From positions 1 to 39,271 of the forward strand of contig JBOGFI010000081.1 in the NCBI GenBank assembly GCA_050743365.1: a stretch of DNA of 39,271 nucleotides, in the 5' to 3' direction. The notes beneath the pieces were generated by a model. It made no database searches and was not told the DNA's origin. It saw only the letters and a program-made list of their open reading frames with translations. Origin of the DNA: JBOGFI01 sp050743365 (GTDB taxonomy: Bacteria > Actinomycetota > Acidimicrobiia > IMCC26256 > JACDBD01). Each line of letters starts with the position of its first letter. The first letter of the stretch is position 1. The position numbers and the translations under genes are program-made. Shown here in pieces: positions 1 to 8,432 of this stretch.

Positions 1-3000
1 CGACAGGCAGGCGCTCCGCTAGTACTCGAGGGCGAAGAGTCGCGCACCTTGCGCGGCGCGTCGGCGCGGATCGTCGAGAACATGGAGGCGAGCCTCGGGA
101 TGCCGACGGCGACGTCGGTGCGGACGGTGCCGGCGAAGCTGCTCGAGGTCAACCGGATGATCCTCAACAATCACCTCGCCCGCACCGGCCGGGGCAAGGT
201 GAGCTTCACGCACCTGATCGCTTATGCGGTGCTGCGCGGGCTCGAGCAGGTGCCGGCCATGAACTCGGGGTTCGGCAACGCCGCCGGGGAACCCGTCCTC
301 GTGCGCCACGCCCACGTCAACCTCGGCCTCGCCGTCGACGTGAAGAAGAGCGACGGCTCGCACACGCTGGTGGTCCCCAACATCAGGCGCGCCGACGCGC
401 TCGATTTCGCCGCCTTCCACGCCGCCTACGAGGAGCTCATCGCCAAGGTGCGCTCGGGCAAGCTCTCGCCCGACGACTTCGCCGCCACCACCGGCACCAT
501 CACGAACCCGGGCATGATCGGCACGGTCCACTCGGTGCCGCGGCTCATGCCGGGCCAGGGCTTCATCGTCGGCGTGGGGTCGATCCGCGTCCCCGCCGAG
601 TACGAGGGGGCTGACCCCCTCACACTGGCCAAGCTGGGCGTGAGCAAGACGATCACGCTCACGAGCACCTACGACCACCGCATCATCCAGGGCGCCGAAA
701 GTGGCGAGTTCCTCGCCGGTGTGCACGAGCTGCTCGTCGGGGGCGACGACTTCTACGACGAGATCTTCAAGAGCTTCGCGGTCCCGTACGAACCGGCGCG
801 CTGGAGTGTGGATATCACTCCCCGAGACGACTTGGCCGCCGCGCACGACAAGGCCGTGCACGTGCAGCAGCTCATCAACATGTACCGCGTGCGCGGCCAC
901 CTCATCGCCAACCTCGACCCGCTCGGTCGCAAGGACCCCCAGACCCATCCCGAGCTCGACATCAACCACTACGAGCTCACGATCTGGGACCTCGATCGCG
1001 AGTTCCCCACCGGCGGCCTCGCCGGTCAACCCATGATGAAGCTGCGCGACATCCTGGGGGTGCTGCGCGACGCCTACGCGCGCACGATCGGCGTCGAGTA
1101 CATGCACATCCAGGAGCCCGACCAGAAGGCTTGGATCCAGGAGCGGATCGAGGGCGTCACCTACGAGCCGACCGACGACGACAAGCGGCGCATCCTCGAA
1201 CGGCTCAACGCCGCCGAGGCGTTCGAGCGCTTCCTGCACACGAAGTACCTGGGCCACAAGCGCTTCAGCCTCGAGGGCGCCGAGAGCGTCATCCCCATGT
1301 TGGACGCGCTCCTCTCGACCGCGGCCGACGACGGAGTGGAGGAGGCGGTGCTGGGCATGCCCCACCGCGGCCGCCTCAACGTGCTCACCACCGTCGTCGG
1401 CAAGTCGGACGGGCAGATCTTCCGCGAGTTCGAGGGCGAGCTCGACCCAATGTCGGCCCAGGGCTCGGGCGACGTGAAGTACCACGTCGGGGCCAGCGGC
1501 AAGCACGGCTCACCGGCGGGGAACGAGCTGGTCGTCAGCCTCGCCTCCAACCCCAGCCACCTCGAGGCGGTCGACCCGGTGGTCGAGGGCATGGTGCGGG
1601 CGAAGGAGGACGAGCGCGGCGACGAGACGCGCACGAAGGTGCTGCCGGTGCTCCTCCACGGCGACGCCGCCTTCGCCGGGCAGGGCGTGGTGGCCGAGAC
1701 GTTCAACCTCTCGGCGGTGCCGGGCTACGACGTCGGCGGCACGGTCCACATCGTGGTGAACAACCAGCTCGGTTTCACCACCTCGCCCGAGATGGGGCGC
1801 TCATGCGTCTACGCCACCGACGTCGCCAAGATGGTGCAGGCGCCGATCTTCCACGTGAACGGCGACGATCCCGAGGCGTGCGTGCGGGTGATCGACCTCG
1901 CCTTCGCGTTCCGGCAGGCGTTCCGCAAGGACGTGGTCGTCGACATGATCTGCTACCGCCGCTACGGGCACAACGAGGCCGACGAGCCCGGCTTCACGCA
2001 GCCGCGCATGTACGAGCTCATCGACGGTCACCCGTCGCCGCGCACCCGTTACACCGACCAGCTCGTCCGCCGCGGCGACATGAGCCTCGAAGAGGCGGAC
2101 GAGGTCGTCGAAGACTTCAAGGCCCGCCTCGACGCCGCCTTCGCCGAGACCCACCCGAGCGCGCCGCCCGACGCCGACCGGTCCGCGGGTGGGCTGGACG
2201 CGCCGCGGGAGGGCGACGCGCCGGGCCGGCGCCCGCCGGCCGACTCGGCGACCACCCGGGTAGCACCGACCGTGCTCACGCGCGTCCTCGACCGGCTCAC
2301 GAGCCGGCCCGACGAGTTCTCGGTGCACCCCAAGCTCGAGCGCATCCTCCAGGCGCACCGCGTGGCCTTCGAGTCCGACCAGGTCGACTGGGCCCTCGCG
2401 GAGGCGCTCGCGTTCGGGTCGCTGGTGCTCGAGGGCACACCGGTGCGGCTCGCAGGCCAGGACACTCGACGAGGCACGTTCAGCCAGCGCCACGGGGCGC
2501 TCGTCGACGCGCTCACCGAGGCCGAGTACGTGCCCCTGGCACACCTGGCCGACGACCAGGCGCCGTTCATGCTCTACGACTCGGTGCTGTCGGAGTACGC
2601 CGCCCTCGGCTTCGAGTACGGCTACTCGGTGGCGAACGCCGAGGCGCTCGTGTGCTGGGAGGCGCAGTTCGGCGACTTCATGAACGGCGCCCAGGTCGTC
2701 ATCGACCAGTTCGTGGTGGCCGCCGAGGACAAGTGGGGCCAGCAGAGCAGTCTCGCGATCCTGCTCCCGCACGGTTTCGAGGGGCAGGGGCCCGAGCATT
2801 CGAGCGCCCGCCTCGAGCGCTTCCTCACATTGTGCGCCGAGGACAACCTTCGGGTCGTGTACCCGTCGACCGCGGCGCAGTACTTCCACGCCCTGCGGCG
2901 CCAGGCCCTCGCCACCCGGCGTGTCCCGCTGGTGTGCTTCACGCCCAAGCGGTACCTGCGGATGGCGCACACGAAGTCTCCGGTCGAGGCGTTCACCAAG

Positions 3001-3414
3001 GGCGAGTTCCGCCACACGCTCGACGACCGCGCCACCCTCGACCGCGACTCGATGCGCCGGGTGGTGCTGTGCACGGGCAAGGTGGGCCACGAGCTCATGG
3101 ACACTCGCGACGAGATGGGCGCCAGCGCCGCGGTGGTGCGAGTGGAGCAGCTCTATCCGTGGCCCGGAGACGAGCTCGCCTCCACCCTCGACCGCTACGC
3201 GAACGCAAAGGAGGTGTGGTGGGTGCAGGAGGAGCCGGTCAACATGGGCGCCTGGGGCTACGTGCAGTCGAAGCTGGCGCGCCTGCTCGGTGAGCAGCCC
3301 GCGGTCGAGCTCGTGGCTCGCGAGGCGAGCGCCAGCCCTGCCACCGGCAGTCAGACCATCCACGACCGCGAGCAGGCCGATCTCCTCACCGCCGCCTTCG
3401 CCGGTCTGAGCTAA
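1..3414 (+). CDS. kgd: Multifunctional 2-oxoglutarate decarboxylase/dehydrogenase Kgd (5' truncated by window)
   Basis: The frame is open from base 1, so the N-terminus (roughly 100 residues compared with mycobacterial Kgd) lies outside the window; 1137 residues are visible. The first ~240 form the E2-like succinyltransferase domain, recognisable from LRGASARIVENM, TNPGMIGTVHSVPRLMPGQG and the active-site region TYDHRIIQGAESGEF. The remainder is the thiamine-diphosphate E1 component, with MPHRGRLNVL, HGDAAFAGQGVVAETFNLS and NNQLGFTTSPE, followed by the C-terminal transketolase-like half. In actinobacteria this fused enzyme oxidatively decarboxylates 2-oxoglutarate and works with lipoamide dehydrogenase in the TCA cycle. 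A Pro/Arg-rich linker near 2150-2260 separates the E1 halves. The TAA stop lies 4 bases from the stop of the convergent tetR gene. The identification is very secure; the true start is not visible. Confidence 0.96.
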   Translation, partial: RQAGAPLVLEGEESRTLRGASARIVENMEASLGMPTATSVRTVPAKLLEVNRMILNNHLARTGRGKVSFTHLIAYAVLRGLEQVPAMNSGFGNAAGEPVLVRHAHVNLGLAVDVKKSDGSHTLVVPNIRRADALDFAAFHAAYEELIAKVRSGKLSPDDFAATTGTITNPGMIGTVHSVPRLMPGQGFIVGVGSIRVPAEYEGADPLTLAKLGVSKTITLTSTYDHRIIQGAESGEFLAGVHELLVGGDDFYDEIFKSFAVPYEPARWSVDITPRDDLAAAHDKAVHVQQLINMYRVRGHLIANLDPLGRKDPQTHPELDINHYELTIWDLDREFPTGGLAGQPMMKLRDILGVLRDAYARTIGVEYMHIQEPDQKAWIQERIEGVTYEPTDDDKRRILERLNAAEAFERFLHTKYLGHKRFSLEGAESVIPMLDALLSTAADDGVEEAVLGMPHRGRLNVLTTVVGKSDGQIFREFEGELDPMSAQGSGDVKYHVGASGKHGSPAGNELVVSLASNPSHLEAVDPVVEGMVRAKEDERGDETRTKVLPVLLHGDAAFAGQGVVAETFNLSAVPGYDVGGTVHIVVNNQLGFTTSPEMGRSCVYATDVAKMVQAPIFHVNGDDPEACVRVIDLAFAFRQAFRKDVVVDMICYRRYGHNEADEPGFTQPRMYELIDGHPSPRTRYTDQLVRRGDMSLEEADEVVEDFKARLDAAFAETHPSAPPDADRSAGGLDAPREGDAPGRRPPADSATTRVAPTVLTRVLDRLTSRPDEFSVHPKLERILQAHRVAFESDQVDWALAEALAFGSLVLEGTPVRLAGQDTRRGTFSQRHGALVDALTEAEYVPLAHLADDQAPFMLYDSVLSEYAALGFEYGYSVANAEALVCWEAQFGDFMNGAQVVIDQFVVAAEDKWGQQSSLAILLPHGFEGQGPEHSSARLERFLTLCAEDNLRVVYPSTAAQYFHALRRQALATRRVPLVCFTPKRYLRMAHTKSPVEAFTKGEFRHTLDDRATLDRDSMRRVVLCTGKVGHELMDTRDEMGASAAVVRVEQLYPWPGDELASTLDRYANAKEVWWVQEEPVNMGAWGYVQSKLARLLGEQPAVELVAREASASPATGSQTIHDREQADLLTAAFAGLS

Positions 3415-3418
3415 GCCG

Positions 3419-4018
3419 TTACGGCGCGAGCGCGCGCACGACCGACTCGACCAGCTCGGCCACGAAACGACGGTCGAGTGGCGCCCCGCTGACCAGGTGC
3501 CGGTAGAAGACCGGGCCGGCGACGAGGTCGGCGGCCACCTCCACGTCGGCGCCGGCGCGCACCTCGCCGCGGTCGATGCCCCGCTGCACGGCGGCGATCG
3601 CGATCTTGCGGCGCTCGGCGACGAAGGCGCGGTGCGCGGCGGCGAGCTCGGGGGTGCGCACAGTCTCGGAGATCATCTGCGGGAGGGCGCGGCCCGCGAC
3701 CGTGCCCGTCACGACGCGCAGGAGGTTGTCGATGATCCCCTCGATGTCGCCGCGCAGGCTTCCGGTGTCGGGCGGGGGCGCCACCGAAGCGTCGACGAGG
3801 TTCTCGCACGCCGCCATCACGAGGTCGATCTTCGACGGGTAGCGCCGGTAGATGGTGGCCTTGCTGACACCGGCTCGCCCGGCCACGCCCTCGACCGACA
3901 GTCCCTCGAAGCCGAGTTCGGCGAACAGCTCCAGCGTGGCGTCGAGGATTGCCCCGTCGGCGACGGCCGAGCGCGGCCGGCCCGGCGGGCGGGTCGTCGC
4001 CTCGGGCGCATTGCTCAC
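3419..4018 (-). CDS. TetR family transcriptional regulator
   Basis: A 199-residue TetR-type repressor. The N-terminal helix-turn-helix spans about residues 22-65 and contains AILDATLELFAELGFEGLSV and GVSKATIYRRYPSK, the classic TetR signature. The C-terminal ligand-binding domain is not assignable to a specific effector. The GTG start at 4018 is preferred over an upstream in-frame extension because it overlaps the exporter's TGA stop as GTGA (4015-4018), indicating translational coupling, and because the extension would be Arg-rich antisense of the exporter. It is the second gene of a two-gene operon, so it probably controls the exporter through the palindromes upstream of that gene. That regulatory link is inference from position. 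Confidence 0.9.
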   Translation of the reverse strand: MSNAPEATTRPPGRPRSAVADGAILDATLELFAELGFEGLSVEGVAGRAGVSKATIYRRYPSKIDLVMAACENLVDASVAPPPDTGSLRGDIEGIIDNLLRVVTGTVAGRALPQMISETVRTPELAAAHRAFVAERRKIAIAAVQRGIDRGEVRAGADVEVAADLVAGPVFYRHLVSGAPLDRRFVAELVESVVRALAP

Positions 4019-5607
4019 GTGCGGCTCCGCTCCAAGGGGGGCGGGGCGGCGCCGGCGGTCTCGGGCTCCTCGGCGGCGCCCTCCTCGCGGCCGCGCGCCG
4101 GCAGCCACAGCAGCGTCAGGATGACCCCGAGCAGCGCGGCCCCGGCGGCCACGAGCACGCCCGCGTGCATGCCGTCGACGAATGCGTTACGCGCCGCCGT
4201 GGAGAGCTCCGGCAGGTTGAGACGATCGGCGATCGCGAGCGCGCCACCGATCTGCTCCTTGATCTGGGCGAGGAAACCAGGCGGTGGCTGCACCGGCGCC
4301 TTGGCGACGGCATCGGCGACATGCGAGGCGTACAGCGAGGAGGCGACGCTGCCGATTACCGCGACGCCGAGCGCGCCTCCCACCTGGCGGGTGGTGTCGT
4401 TCACCGCCGACCCGACGCCGGCCTTCGCCAGCGGCAGCGACCCCATGATCGACTCGGTGGCCGGCGCCATCGTCAGGCCCATGCCGGCGGCCATGATCAC
4501 CATGCGCCAGACGATGTCGGGGTACGGGCTCGACGCGCTGACGCCCGCCATGGTGATCAACCCCAGCGCCATGAGCGCGAGCCCGGTGGCGACGACGAGC
4601 TTCGTGCCGACGCGCTCGACCAGACGGGGGCTGTTGGGCGCCAGGATCATCATCGTCACCGCCCACGGCATCAACCGGACGCCGGTACCGAGGGCGCTGT
4701 ACCCGAGCACGAACTGGAAGTACTGGGTGAACAGGAAGATTGAGCCGAACATGGCGAAGAAGATGAACGCGATCGCGCTGCTGGCGACGGTGAAACGCGG
4801 GTTCTTGAAGAAGCCGAGGTCGAGCATGGGGTGATCGGTGCGGTGCTCCCAGGCGAAGAACAGCGCTAGCAGCAGCGCGCCGACCGCGAACGCCACCAGC
4901 GTCCTGCCGTCGGTCCAGCCTTGCCCCGGAGCCTCGATGATCCCGTACAGGAGCGCGGTCAGCCCCGCGATCGACAGCACCGCGCCGACAGGGTCGAGCT
5001 TCGGCGCCGCCGGGTCCTTCGACGTCGGGATCAGGAACACGCCGGCGACGAGCCCGAACACGACGATCGGGATGTTCACCCAGAAGATCGACCCCCAGTA
5101 GTAGTGCTCGAGGAGGAAGCCGCCGACGAGCGGCCCGAGGATCGCGAGCCCGGCGACCCCGGCCCAGACCCCGATGGCACGGCCGCGCTCCTGCGCGGGG
5201 AACACGTTCGTGATGATCGACAGCGTCGCCGGCATGATGAACGCCCCGCCGATGCCCATGAACGCGCGGGTGGCGATCAACTGGTTCGGCGTCGACGCCA
5301 CCGCCGAGAGCACCGACCCCAGCCCGAAGATCACGAACCCCACCTGGAGCGCTCCCCGGCGACCGAAGCGGTCGCCCAGGGCGCCGGCGGTGAGCAGCAG
5401 GCCGGCGAAGACCAGGGTGTAGGCGTCGACCATCCACTGGAGCTGGCTGTTGGTGGCGTCGAGCTCGCGCACGATCGTCGGGAGGGCCACGTTCAGGATG
5501 GAGTTGTCGAGCACGATGATGAACAGGCTCAGGCAGAGCACGGCGAGGATCCACCACCGCCGCTCGTGGGCCTTGTCCTGCACGGTGCTCATCTGGGGCA
5601 CGCCCAT
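4015..5607 (-). CDS. MFS drug exporter, DHA2 (EmrB/QacA) family, 14 TM
   Basis: A 530-residue major facilitator protein, predicted to export drugs or other toxic amphiphiles using the proton gradient. DHA2 hallmarks are LDNSILNVALPTI in TM1 (the family's D-x-x-I/V-x-N-V-A-L-P motif), the loop motif A form GDRFGRRGA after TM2, and GVWAGVAGLAILGPLVGG in TM5 (antiporter motif C region). The length fits the 14-helix DHA2 family. The ATG at 5607 is chosen because an AAGGAAGG ribosome site lies about 6 bases upstream; a second ATG six codons in is less well placed. The C-terminal tail is hydrophilic and acidic. The gene is coupled to the downstream tetR. The substrate cannot be deduced. Confidence 0.93.
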   Translation of the reverse strand: MGVPQMSTVQDKAHERRWWILAVLCLSLFIIVLDNSILNVALPTIVRELDATNSQLQWMVDAYTLVFAGLLLTAGALGDRFGRRGALQVGFVIFGLGSVLSAVASTPNQLIATRAFMGIGGAFIMPATLSIITNVFPAQERGRAIGVWAGVAGLAILGPLVGGFLLEHYYWGSIFWVNIPIVVFGLVAGVFLIPTSKDPAAPKLDPVGAVLSIAGLTALLYGIIEAPGQGWTDGRTLVAFAVGALLLALFFAWEHRTDHPMLDLGFFKNPRFTVASSAIAFIFFAMFGSIFLFTQYFQFVLGYSALGTGVRLMPWAVTMMILAPNSPRLVERVGTKLVVATGLALMALGLITMAGVSASSPYPDIVWRMVIMAAGMGLTMAPATESIMGSLPLAKAGVGSAVNDTTRQVGGALGVAVIGSVASSLYASHVADAVAKAPVQPPPGFLAQIKEQIGGALAIADRLNLPELSTAARNAFVDGMHAGVLVAAGAALLGVILTLLWLPARGREEGAAEEPETAGAAPPPLERSRT

Positions 5608-5663
5608 GCCGGGCCTTCCTTGCCGAGGCGAGAATCGTCTGCCCGTCTATCAGCCCCAGTTCA

Positions 5664-5688
5664 GAAACGCAACCGTTTCGTATCGAAA
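5664..5688. promoter_or_regulatory. Overlapping palindromes, candidate TetR operator for the exporter operon
   Basis: Two perfect inverted repeats overlap: GAAACG-N4-CGTTTC (5664-5669 and 5674-5679) and TTTCG-TAT-CGAAA (5676-5680 and 5684-5688). They lie about 57-80 bases upstream of the exporter start, where a repressor could block its promoter. The rest of the gap 5608-5713 shows no gene. Binding by the adjacent TetR protein is inferred from position only. Confidence 0.55.
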
Positions 5689-5713
5689 TGTGCCTCGGGT
5701 CACACCGAGCCGG

Positions 5714-5914
5714 TCACACCCGCTGGCGCCGGGCCCGCAGGCCGATCCAGCCGACGGCCAGGCCGAAGGCGACCGAGACCGTCGCCAGCGCCACGTGCAC
5801 GACCTTGAAGCTGGTGGAGCGGTCGTCGCCGAGGACGTTGCCGATGCGGGTGAGCCACACGAACAGCGTCCAGGCGGCGGCGGCGAGCAGGACGAGGGCG
5901 GCGCGGCGGGACAC
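5714..5914 (-). CDS. Small conserved integral membrane protein, function unknown
   Basis: A 66-residue protein with two hydrophobic segments, roughly residues 4-25 (ALVLLAAAAWTLFVWLTRI) and 38-58 (VVHVALATVSVAFGLAVGW), ending in a basic RARRQR tail, so a two-helix membrane protein. The order of helix, charged GDDRST loop, helix resembles small conserved actinobacterial membrane proteins of unknown role. It starts with GTG at 5914, 15 bases after the dapA stop on the same strand, so it is probably cotranscribed with dapA. No strong ribosome site is seen. No function is proposed. Confidence 0.65.
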   Translation of the reverse strand: MSRRAALVLLAAAAWTLFVWLTRIGNVLGDDRSTSFKVVHVALATVSVAFGLAVGWIGLRARRQRV

Positions 5915-5929
5915 GTCGGGCGGCGCGGC

Positions 5930-6832
5930 TCAGGAGGCGGCGTCGATGGCGGCGAGCGCCCGCTGCACGGCGGCGTCGGAGGCGTTGACGAGCGGAAGGC
6001 GCACGTCGGGCGTGGGGATCTTGCCCAGGGCGTGGAGCACGCCCTTGAACACGGAGGGGTTGGGCTCGGCGAAACACGCCTGCACCACCGGGAGCAGGGC
6101 CTCGGCGTGGGCTCGGCCGTCGTCGAGCTTGGCGGCGAGGCCACACTCGATCATCTCGACGAACCGCGCCGTGCACACGTGCGCCGAGGCGCAGATCGCT
6201 CCCGACCCGCCCATCAGCACGATCGGGAACAGGAACGGGTCCTCACCCCCGAGCACGGCGAAGCCGTCGACCTGATTGGCCCCGGCCAGGAGCTCGAGCG
6301 TGTCGAGGTCGAGGCCGATGGCCGCCTGCTTGATCCCGGCGAAGTTCGGCATGCGGGCGAGCTCGAGCACCCCGGCGGCGGGGAGATGGCGACCGGTCCG
6401 GATGGCGATGTTGTAGATGACCACCGGGACCGGGCTGGCCTCGGCGACCTTCTTGAAGTGCGCGACCGTTCCCGCCACCGAGGGACGGACGTAGTAGGGC
6501 ACGACGACGAGCGTGGCGACGAGCGCAGGGGTGCCGCGGAGGTCCTCGACCGCGGCGAGGGTGGTCGCGGTGTTGTTGGTGCCGGCGCCGACGACGAGCT
6601 GGGCCGACCGCTCGGCGCACGCACGCGAGCAGGCGGCGACGACGGCGCGCTTCTCGTCGGCGTCGAGGGCGGGCGACTCCCCCGTGGTGCCGAGCGCCAC
6701 GATGCCGGTGGCGCCGGCGTCGAGGTACTCGTGACAGAGGCGCTCGACCGCGTCGGGCGCGACCGACCCCTCGGTGTCGAACGGGGTGACGAGCGGGACG
6801 TAGACCCCGCGGAGCGTGACGTCGCCGGCCAC
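5930..6832 (-). CDS. dapA: 4-hydroxy-tetrahydrodipicolinate synthase (DHDPS)
   Basis: A 300-residue TIM-barrel aldolase of the DapA family, condensing pyruvate with aspartate semialdehyde as the committed step to lysine and diaminopimelate. Visible active-site elements are GTTGESPAL (pyruvate-binding Thr pair), PYYVRPS (Tyr contributed across the dimer), IYNIAIRTG (proton-relay Tyr and substrate-binding Arg) and FAGIKQA carrying the Schiff-base Lys. The C-terminal EPNPSVFKGVLHALG matches the usual NPxPxK region. The length is typical. The GTG at 6832 is preceded by a TAGCCT box at a 6-base distance, suggesting a leaderless transcript. Other DapA-family aldolases (for example N-acetylneuraminate lyase) are possible but the motif set favours DapA. 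Confidence 0.9.
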   Translation of the reverse strand: MAGDVTLRGVYVPLVTPFDTEGSVAPDAVERLCHEYLDAGATGIVALGTTGESPALDADEKRAVVAACSRACAERSAQLVVGAGTNNTATTLAAVEDLRGTPALVATLVVVPYYVRPSVAGTVAHFKKVAEASPVPVVIYNIAIRTGRHLPAAGVLELARMPNFAGIKQAAIGLDLDTLELLAGANQVDGFAVLGGEDPFLFPIVLMGGSGAICASAHVCTARFVEMIECGLAAKLDDGRAHAEALLPVVQACFAEPNPSVFKGVLHALGKIPTPDVRLPLVNASDAAVQRALAAIDAAS

Positions 6833-6838
6833 GGTCGA

Positions 6839-6844
6839 AGGCTA
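6839..6844 (-). promoter_or_regulatory. -10 box TAGCCT of dapA (leaderless)
   Basis: Reading on the minus strand, TAGCCT is followed by 6 bases and the GTG start of dapA at 6832, the spacing expected if transcription begins at or near the start codon. No convincing -35 is seen. The same box occurs before several other genes in the window. Confidence 0.55.
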
Positions 6845-6864
6845 ACCAATCGCAGGCCCCGAAG

Positions 6865-6870
6865 TAGCCT
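6865..6870 (+). promoter_or_regulatory. -10 box TAGCCT of the TSUP permease gene (leaderless)
   Basis: TAGCCT followed by 8 bases and the GTG start at 6879. It lies back to back with the dapA box in a 46-base divergent gap, so the two promoters cannot both be occupied independently. Confidence 0.55.
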
Positions 6871-6878
6871 GCGCAGCC

Positions 6879-7694
6879 GTGCCCGAGCCGTGGCGAACGC
6901 TGCTGACGTTCCTCGCCGGGCTCGTGACCGGGGTGCTCTCGGGGATGTTCGGCATCGGTGGCGCGGTCGTCTCGAACCCGGCCATCCGCTCGCTCGGCGC
7001 CAGCCCGATCCAGTCAGTGGGGTCCACGCTCCCGTCGATCCTGCCCTCCGCGCTCAGCGGCGCACTGCGCTACCGGCGCGAGGGCCTCCTGCGGGGCCGG
7101 GTCGTGCTCTGGACCGGGATGTCGGGCGCGGTGGCGTCGGTGGGCGGCTCGCTGCTCTCGGCGGTCGTCCCCGACGCGCGCCTCCTCACGATCGCGATCG
7201 CCCTGTTGATGGTGTACACGGCCGTCCGTACGGGTCGCGCCGCCGGGCCCGCCGACCCGAGTGCGGCGACCGCAGCGACCGAAGGGAACGGAGGTCGCTC
7301 GTCCAGCGAGCGAGAGAGGGAGGAGTGGTGGCTGCTGGTGGCGATCGGGCTAGTAGCGGGAACGTTCTCGGGTCTGCTCGGCATCGGCGGTGGCCTGCTC
7401 ATGGTCCCGGCGTTCACCGGGCTGGTCGGGCTCCCGCTCAAGGAGACGCTGGGCACCTCGCTCGCGTGCGTGGGGATCATCGCCGTGCCCGGCACCGTTA
7501 CCCACGCCATGCTCGGCCACGTCGACTGGGGCTTCGCCATCCCGCTGTGCATCGCCGTGATCCCGGGGGCACGGCTCGGGGCGAACCTCGCCATCCGCAC
7601 GTCCGACCGGGCGCTGCGGCTCGCGGTCGCGACCGGCCTCAGCGTGATCGCGGCGATCTACGGGACGACCGAGCTGGCGTCGCTGCTCGGCTGA
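6879..7694 (+). CDS. TauE/SafE (TSUP) family membrane permease
   Basis: A 271-residue protein with the internal duplication of the TSUP family: SGMFGIGGAVVSNPA near residues 21-35 and SGLLGIGGGLLMVPA near 164-178, each followed by three or four hydrophobic helices. Family members export sulfite, sulfoacetate or related organic sulfur anions, but the substrate is not deducible here. The two halves are joined by a hydrophilic linker (about 120-150) whose coding DNA contains a perfect palindrome. The GTG at 6879 fits a leaderless promoter. The 3' end overlaps the convergent uracil-DNA glycosylase gene by 56 bases. There is no sulfur-metabolism neighbour to support a specific role. Confidence 0.87.
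   Translation: MPEPWRTLLTFLAGLVTGVLSGMFGIGGAVVSNPAIRSLGASPIQSVGSTLPSILPSALSGALRYRREGLLRGRVVLWTGMSGAVASVGGSLLSAVVPDARLLTIAIALLMVYTAVRTGRAAGPADPSAATAATEGNGGRSSSEREREEWWLLVAIGLVAGTFSGLLGIGGGLLMVPAFTGLVGLPLKETLGTSLACVGIIAVPGTVTHAMLGHVDWGFAIPLCIAVIPGARLGANLAIRTSDRALRLAVATGLSVIAAIYGTTELASLLG
7295..7313. repeat. Perfect inverted repeat inside the TSUP linker
   Basis: TCGCTCG, five bases, CGAGCGA form a 7-bp hairpin arm pair inside the coding region of the inter-domain linker. An 11-base piece of it (7305-7315) recurs in inverted orientation at 9350-9360 just after the lipid kinase gene, which hints at a dispersed palindromic element, though the sequence is low in complexity. Confidence 0.5.
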
Positions 7695-8397
7695 GCGCAC
7701 GGGCGCGCCGGAAGATCAGGTCGAGCATCGGCCCCGTGAGCCTGCCGGTGAACGTGTTCTGCTGGCTCGGGTGATACGAGCAGACCACCGTCGCCCGTGG
7801 GGTCGCGACCTCGACACCGTGACCGAAGCGGGGACGGGGGGCGGGCAGCGCCACGCTGCCGAGCGCGAGCGTGCGCCACAGGGCGTCGTAGGCGAAGCCT
7901 CCCAGCACGACGACCTGCACCCGCTCGAGCAGGGTGAGCTCGCGCGCGAGGTATGGCAGGCAGCGGTCGCGCTCAGCGGGGCTCGGCTTGTTCGCGGGAG
8001 GTGCGCAGCGCACCGCGGCGGCGACGTAGGCGTCCTGGAGCCGGAGGCCGTCGTCGGCCGCGACCGAGAACGGCTGGTTGGCGTAGCCGGTACGGTGCAG
8101 CGCACCGAAGAGCCAGTCGCCCGAGCGGTCGCCGGTGAACACCCGCCCAGTGCGGTTGCCGCCGTGCGCGGCGGGCGCGAGCCCGACGACGAGCACCCGC
8201 GCCGCCGGGTCGCCGAAGCCGGGGACGGGACGGCCCCAGTACTCCTCGTCGCGGAATGCCGCCCGCTTCTCGCGCGCCACCTGCTCGCGCCACTGCACCA
8301 GCCGGGGACACGCCCGGCAGCGCGTGATCTCCCCCGTCAGCGCGCCAAGCCGGTCGCGTCGAGCCACGGCGGGCATCGTACGGCCGTACACCGCCAT
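7639..8397 (-). CDS. Uracil-DNA glycosylase, family 5 (UdgB-like)
   Basis: A 252-residue DNA-repair glycosylase that removes uracil or other deaminated bases. Motif 1 reads GLAPAAHGGNRTGRVFTGD (about 72-90); its Ala-rich form lacking the usual catalytic Asp is characteristic of family 5 (UDGb). Motif 2 contains HPSQQNTFTG (about 209-218). Four Cys, C27 and C30 near the N-terminus and C131 and C146, are placed as in enzymes binding a 4Fe-4S cluster. The basic C-terminus (SSRRSPRSR) lies in the 56-base overlap with the convergent permease gene. An alternative ATG at 8376 would shorten the protein by seven residues and leave all motifs intact; neither start has a clear ribosome site. Confidence 0.88.
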   Translation of the reverse strand: MAVYGRTMPAVARRDRLGALTGEITRCRACPRLVQWREQVAREKRAAFRDEEYWGRPVPGFGDPAARVLVVGLAPAAHGGNRTGRVFTGDRSGDWLFGALHRTGYANQPFSVAADDGLRLQDAYVAAAVRCAPPANKPSPAERDRCLPYLARELTLLERVQVVVLGGFAYDALWRTLALGSVALPAPRPRFGHGVEVATPRATVVCSYHPSQQNTFTGRLTGPMLDLIFRRARALSRAATPARSSRRSPRSR

Positions 8398-8419
8398 GTC
8401 TCGCGTTGGCCCGAGTCGT

Positions 8420-8425
8420 TAGCCT
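8420..8425 (+). promoter_or_regulatory. -10 box TAGCCT of the lipid kinase gene (leaderless)
   Basis: TAGCCT followed by 7 bases and the GTG at 8433. This spacing supports 8433 as the start over the in-frame TTG at 8406, which lies upstream of the box. Confidence 0.5.
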
Positions 8426-8432
8426 GGCGTCC

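Noticed and set aside
1131..3293. Long Arg/Gly-rich open frame on the plus strand inside kgd, and a similarly long frame on the minus strand (1801-3363)
   Set aside because: Shadow frames of a GC-rich gene; composition is extreme and no motif is seen, while the kgd frame has clear family motifs throughout.
4019..4108. Longer N-terminus for the TetR regulator
   Set aside because: The added residues are Arg-rich and lie opposite the end of the exporter; the GTGA overlap start at 4018 gives a normal TetR length.
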